In this document: positions 60,430-64,000 of the stretch, one piece after another
Layout of the letters: each line of letters opens with the position of its first letter
How positions within the stretch are numbered: position 1 is the stretch's first letter
Assembly (NCBI RefSeq): GCF_000091325.1
Contig: NC_014012.1
Coordinates: forward strand, 1-64,000
Origin: Shewanella violacea DSS12
GTDB taxonomy: Bacteria; Pseudomonadota; Gammaproteobacteria; Enterobacterales; Shewanellaceae
Length of the DNA: 64,000 bases
Reading direction: 5' to 3'
Position numbers and translations under genes: made by a program
Notes under the pieces: generated by a model
Databases searched by the model: none
What the model was told of the DNA's origin: nothing
Seen by the model: the letters and a program-made list of their open reading frames with translations, nothing else

Positions 60430-60747
60430 TTAGGCGCAAAACTGCTTATGCATGATCGATATGATTTCAGTGACCTGTGAATTCTTTAGTGTGTAATACA
60501 CCATCTGGGAGCTCTTGCGAGTAGATACAAGGTCTTGAGTTCTTAAAACAGCAAGATGCTGAGACAGAGCCGATTGGCTGAGGGGAACGGTATCATTTAG
60601 CTGAGTCACACTAAGTTCATTATCCAGTAGCAGGCACAAGATCATCAATCGATTAGGGTTGGCGATTGCCTTCAACCACTTAGCCGCATTCTCGGCGTTG
60701 GTCACCATAGCATCTACATCGATATCTTTTTGCATATCTGTACTCAC
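60430..60747 (-). CDS. HlyU/YgaV-like ArsR-family regulator
   Basis: This 105-residue winged-helix protein has LKAIANPNRLMILCLLLDNELSV, SQSALSQHLAVLRTQDLV (recognition helix) and RKSSQMVYYTLK; the pattern is closest to Vibrio HlyU and to the SqrR/BigR/YgaV thiol sensors, with no typical metal CVC box. Cys38 and Cys104 sit where HlyU and persulfide sensors have their reactive pair, so a sulfide/oxidant-responsive dithiol switch is likely. No partner gene is next to it, so the target is unknown. Confidence 0.85.
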   Translation of the reverse strand: MSTDMQKDIDVDAMVTNAENAAKWLKAIANPNRLMILCLLLDNELSVTQLNDTVPLSQSALSQHLAVLRTQDLVSTRKSSQMVYYTLKNSQVTEIISIMHKQFCA

Positions 60748-61112
60748 TCTCTCACTTCACTTTCGATTAGTTTATTCTAACTTGAGCCGTTCAGCTAAGA
60801 CAATGATATTAAAACCAGTTTAATTAAATATTTGTTCATTCGGCAGCAGTTGAAATCTTTGAATGCAATAAGCCTTAATAGTATTCACACCAGCTTCCAC
60901 AGAGTAGGTATAGACTCGCTATTCAAGTGTTCATGAAGACGACAACGACAGATGACACAAGGGATCCCAAATCAATCATAGACTAGAGCGACAAGGATGA
61001 CATTTAACATTATGTCGAGGATCTGGTTAGTCTGGTGCGATAGCTATTTAGGATAACGTTAAAGCCGCAATTGAATCATGCGGCTTGTAGATACTGTTTT
61101 TGTTATTTTTTG
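60748..61112. other. Intergenic region, no gene recognised
   Basis: It contains the ArsR promoter and otherwise featureless sequence, ending in three tandem TGTTATTTTT words (61101-61126). Confidence 0.5.
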
Positions 61113-61271
61113 TTATTTTTTGTTATTTATTAAAAAGAATAACGCGATTACGGAGATAACTAGTATTGCAGATTGAAGCATATGTATGCCTGCAGCCCCT
61201 CTTATACCAGATATCCAAACGCCGAATAGCGCACTTGCAGCGTATCCACAAAATAGCCATTTATTGCTCAT
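61113..61271 (-). CDS. Small two-span membrane protein, hypothetical
   Basis: A 52-residue ORF: MSNKWLFCGYAASALFGVWI, a short loop (SGIRGAAGIH), then a second span (MLQSAILVISVIALFFLI) and a basic end (NNKK). Two well-formed spans with a positive C-terminus suggest a real inner-membrane peptide, but the ribosome-binding site is weak and no family was recognised. Its stop lies in the TGTTATTTTT repeat. Confidence 0.4.
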   Translation of the reverse strand: MSNKWLFCGYAASALFGVWISGIRGAAGIHMLQSAILVISVIALFFLINNKK

Positions 61272-62122
61272 ATTTCATTAAACCTACAATTCACTTTATT
61301 AGTTGTTATTCAATTATGGATTGAGTGAACCTAATTAATGTTGGAAAGCTCCAATCTTCATATACGCCTACTAGATTTCCATATCTGGTTTAAGTTAATC
61401 AAATTGAATTATCCTGCAGTGCTTTTAGAAAGTTAATTGATTTATGGTTAACTTAAGTAAAATTCATCATAAGTTACTTAATCGCTAGGGAGTGAATAGA
61501 CTAGGGCACACCTGTTCTAGAGCTGCTCATATGTAAGGTGTTTTTTCACATCTGATGAGGAGTACAAGACTTCTGCCTAGCTAGTAAAAGTGTTTAATCG
61601 AAGAGATAACTTTCTCGAAATAGTGGCAGGCACAAGCGCGGCTGGTGACTTGGGTTTCAAGAGCGCGCTATAACGTCAATATCGCAGTGGCATTTGTAAA
61701 CTTTTTACATTTGACGAGAGTAAAAAATTTTTGTCTAGCGAGTAAGAAATGTCTAATCGAAGAGATAACTTTCTCGAAATAATATTAGGTACAAGCGCTG
61801 CCGTGACATGGATGTCACGGCAGAGCTCACAGGGATAGTGCTTGAATGATATCCTATCTAAAAGCCAGTTCGCATCCTTGACTCTCGTTCATAAGCATAT
61901 GGCTACGCCAAATTCACCGTGTCACAGAACCTTCTCAAAATAAAGAGTGCACATCCCTCGCCGGAGAGGCGTTAGATAACAGCTAAATCATGGTAACCAG
62001 TAAACCAACCAAACTCCAAAACCTGCCTAATGAACCCAATCCCAAAAGATATTTGAAACTGGCTATCAGGCAAGTGAGCCAAATAAACATCGACCCAAAA
62101 TACTTCGACTTAGTATTTCCAG
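61272..62122. other. Gene-poor region with a diverged direct duplication
   Basis: Two related blocks, about 61540-61660 and 61700-61800, share AATCGAAGAGATAACTTTCT and GTACAAGCGC words. A perfect short stem GCCGTGACATGGATGTCACGGC lies at about 61799-61820. Short ORFs at 61983-62214 on both strands are shadows. No rRNA or tRNA was recognised here. Confidence 0.55.
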
Positions 62123-63565
62123 CTAATACTTCCAGAAGCCTGGATGGAACAGTACGGCTACCGTCAGTATTTCCAAACGTCCCAACAACATACCAATTGC
62201 CAGTGCCCACTTAGCCACGTCGGGTAAACTAGAGAAATTACCTGCTGGGCCTATGATGTCACCTAGTCCTGGACCTACGTTAGTTACCGCAGTTATTGCG
62301 CCGGTAAAACTAGTGGTGGGATCGAGTCCCGTCATGACTAATATGACCGAAAGTGCGATTATCACGAACATGAACAAGAGGATAAAGGTCACTAGGGATC
62401 GAACTATATCATCACCTATGGGCCGGTTATTATATCTTTGCCTAAACACGCCGTTAGGGTGGAATTGCTGTTTAAGTTGCTCACGCATGATGGCGATAGC
62501 AATCTGAAAACGGAAGATCTTGATGCCACCTGAGGTCGAGCCTGAGCAGCTACCGGCGAACATTAAGAATAGGAAGGTAACGTTGGCAAGTGCGCCCCAG
62601 GCGGTGTAATCAGTCAGTCCATAACCTGTAGTGGTGACCACTGAGACTACGTTAAAACTGGCGAGACGCATGGCATCTATGGGTTCTATCTCGCGACTAC
62701 TCCAGAGCCAGAACGCTAGGCAAGATGACACTGTAAAGATGAATAGCAGGAAGCCTTTAACCTGGGCATCGTTCCATACCAGCAGAGATCTCTGCTGGAT
62801 ACAGTTGACGAACATCAGCATAGGTAAGCCGCCGGCTGCCATGAAAAAGATGCCGACCCAATGGGCATTATTTGAGAAGGCTGCCATGGAGCTATCGGAA
62901 GTGGAGTAGCCACCAGTGGAGAGGGTCGTCATGGCGTGATTGATCGCCTGAAACCAGTCCATGCCTGCCATATGGTAAGCAAAACCACAGAGTACCGTGA
63001 GTAAGATATAGATATAGAATAGGTTCTTGGCCATGTCTTGGGTGCGGGGAATCGCCTTATCACTCCAGTCGGATGATTCGGTTCTAAACAGCCGCATACC
63101 ACCGACATTAAGAAACGGTAGTACAGCTACTGCCATCACGATAAAACCAATACCGCCCAGCCATTGTAATAGGGAACGCCAGATCAATATGCTGTGATCC
63201 ATACTGTCTAAGCCTGATAAGACAGTAGAGCCTGTGGTGGTAATTCCCGACATGGTCTCGAAGAAGGCATCGGTATAATTGATGCCGTGATAGAGGGTGA
63301 AGGGCATTGCCGCAAACACACTGACTATCAGCCAAGTGAGGCTGGTCAGTAGGAACATGTCACGAATATTAAGGTTAAGCTGTTTGCTTTTTCCTTGGTG
63401 CATACAAGCTGTGGCTACCGTGGCCGTGACCAGAGATGAGATCATGAAGGCGCCAACGGTTTCTTCGCCATAGATTAGCGCGAAGATTAAGGGGATAAAC
63501 ATAAATACCGTCAGGGTCGACAGAAATATGCCTAAAATAAAGAGTAGTGGCCGAAAGTTCAGCAT
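62123..63565 (-). CDS. trkH: TrkH potassium uptake channel subunit (copy 2)
   Basis: The product has 480 residues with about ten spans and four pore loops: TMSGITTTGSTVL, AMTTLSTGGYSTSD, VVSVVTTTGYGLTD and TAVTNVGPGLGD. About a third of the positions look shared with copy 1 (58020-59477), so these are distinct paralogues rather than a recent duplication. It follows trkA by 77 bp in the same direction, so this copy is the likely partner encoded with TrkA. Confidence 0.95.
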   Translation of the reverse strand: MLNFRPLLFILGIFLSTLTVFMFIPLIFALIYGEETVGAFMISSLVTATVATACMHQGKSKQLNLNIRDMFLLTSLTWLIVSVFAAMPFTLYHGINYTDAFFETMSGITTTGSTVLSGLDSMDHSILIWRSLLQWLGGIGFIVMAVAVLPFLNVGGMRLFRTESSDWSDKAIPRTQDMAKNLFYIYILLTVLCGFAYHMAGMDWFQAINHAMTTLSTGGYSTSDSSMAAFSNNAHWVGIFFMAAGGLPMLMFVNCIQQRSLLVWNDAQVKGFLLFIFTVSSCLAFWLWSSREIEPIDAMRLASFNVVSVVTTTGYGLTDYTAWGALANVTFLFLMFAGSCSGSTSGGIKIFRFQIAIAIMREQLKQQFHPNGVFRQRYNNRPIGDDIVRSLVTFILLFMFVIIALSVILVMTGLDPTTSFTGAITAVTNVGPGLGDIIGPAGNFSSLPDVAKWALAIGMLLGRLEILTVAVLFHPGFWKY

Positions 63566-63642
63566 AGTAACTCAATCCTTTGAAAACAGATTAGCGGCTA
63601 ACCATTAGAGTAAGCCGCAATAAATAAACAGGTTGGAAGACC

Positions 63643-64000
63643 TTAAAAGAAGAATGCACTCGGTTGGAAGAGTTTCTCTACTTCACCGATAAATTTCTTG
63701 TTTACCAAGAAGAGGATGACATGGTCGCCTTGCTCTATGACTGTCTTGTCATGAGCCATCAGCACCTCTTCATCTCGGACTATGGCACCGATAGTGGTAC
63801 CCGGCGGCAGTTTAATATCGCCTATCTTCTTACCTACTACCTTAGAGGTCTTGGAATCACCGTGTGCGATTGCTTCAATGGCCTCGGCGGCTCCACGGCG
63901 TAGGGAGTAGACGTTACAGATGTCGCCCTGACGGATATGGGTCAGAAGAGCTGAGATGGTGGCTTGCTGTGGGGATATGGCGATATCGATATTGGCTTCC
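63643..64000 (-). CDS. trkA: TrkA potassium uptake regulator, C-terminal part
   Basis: The last 118 or so residues are visible, running off the right edge. [78 protein letters not shown] and the end [11 protein letters not shown] match the final RCK-C domain of TrkA. The protein binds NAD(H)/ATP and gates TrkH. The 5' part is outside the window. Confidence 0.93.
   Translation of the reverse strand, partial: EANIDIAISPQQATISALLTHIRQGDICNVYSLRRGAAEAIEAIAHGDSKTSKVVGKKIGDIKLPPGTTIGAIVRDEEVLMAHDKTVIEQGDHVILFLVNKKFIGEVEKLFQPSAFFF

Noticed and set aside
61990..62214. ORFs of about 75 codons on both strands downstream of trkH
   Set aside because: Antisense shadows overlapping the end of trkH, with no independent support.

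Overview
The window is a marine gammaproteobacterial chromosome segment, almost certainly Shewanella or a close relative. The evidence is gene order and protein similarity: an oriC beside mioC; then mnmE-yidC-yidD-rnpA-rpmH read leftward and dnaA-dnaN-recF-gyrB read rightward; then glyQS, tag, fadBA, pepQ-yigZ-trkH-hemG and trkH-trkA. It starts inside or at the edge of the replication origin and runs about 64 kb into one replichore. All protein names rest on motifs read by eye; no database search was run.

Layout. 1-0.8 kb: oriC (DnaA boxes, dense GATC) and mioC. 1.4-8.2 kb: a membrane protein and a cytochrome c oxidase operon (subunit II fused to two cytochrome c domains, subunit I, two subunit III-like proteins, a subunit IV-like protein, a SCO copper chaperone). 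8.3-10 kb: a nucleoside hydrolase and a LysE/RhtB exporter. 10.9-19.9 kb: an accessory stretch in which a SEC-C protein, a YefM-YoeB toxin-antitoxin pair, a PLD-nuclease/SF2-helicase/DUF3427 protein, a Fic protein and gene relics are separated by at least seven copies of a repeat family ending in an ACTTGT...ACAAGT stem. 20-24.7 kb: an exported SurE-like phosphatase, a lipoprotein, a MITE-like element and an HrpB-type helicase. 24.7-25.9 kb: gene-free, GATC-rich DNA with a DnaA box and an array of hairpin repeats.

25.9-36.7 kb is the conserved replication, ribosome and membrane-insertion core. 37-41 kb holds a small exported protein, the 5-oxoprolinase genes pxpBCA and an HDOD protein. 41-45 kb holds glyS-glyQ and tag. 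45-52 kb holds a large periplasmic propeller-amidohydrolase, MOSC, TusA, YbaK, GNAT and an HpaA-family lipoprotein. 52-60 kb holds fadBA, pepQ, yigZ, trkH and hemG. The window closes with a HlyU-like ArsR regulator, a 1.4 kb nearly gene-free stretch, a second trkH and the 3' end of trkA.

The clearest large-scale signal beyond the genes is a set of six parS-like 16-mers (three perfect TGTTCCACGTGGAACA) between 22.7 and 51.1 kb, some inside genes: the likely ParB-binding centromere of this chromosome. The most system-like novelty is the repeat-delimited, cassette-like cluster of toxin and defence genes at 11-20 kb. A recurring smaller theme is the presence of partial 'echo' copies of gene 3' ends or spacers beside core genes (coxC, hemG, downstream of gyrB).
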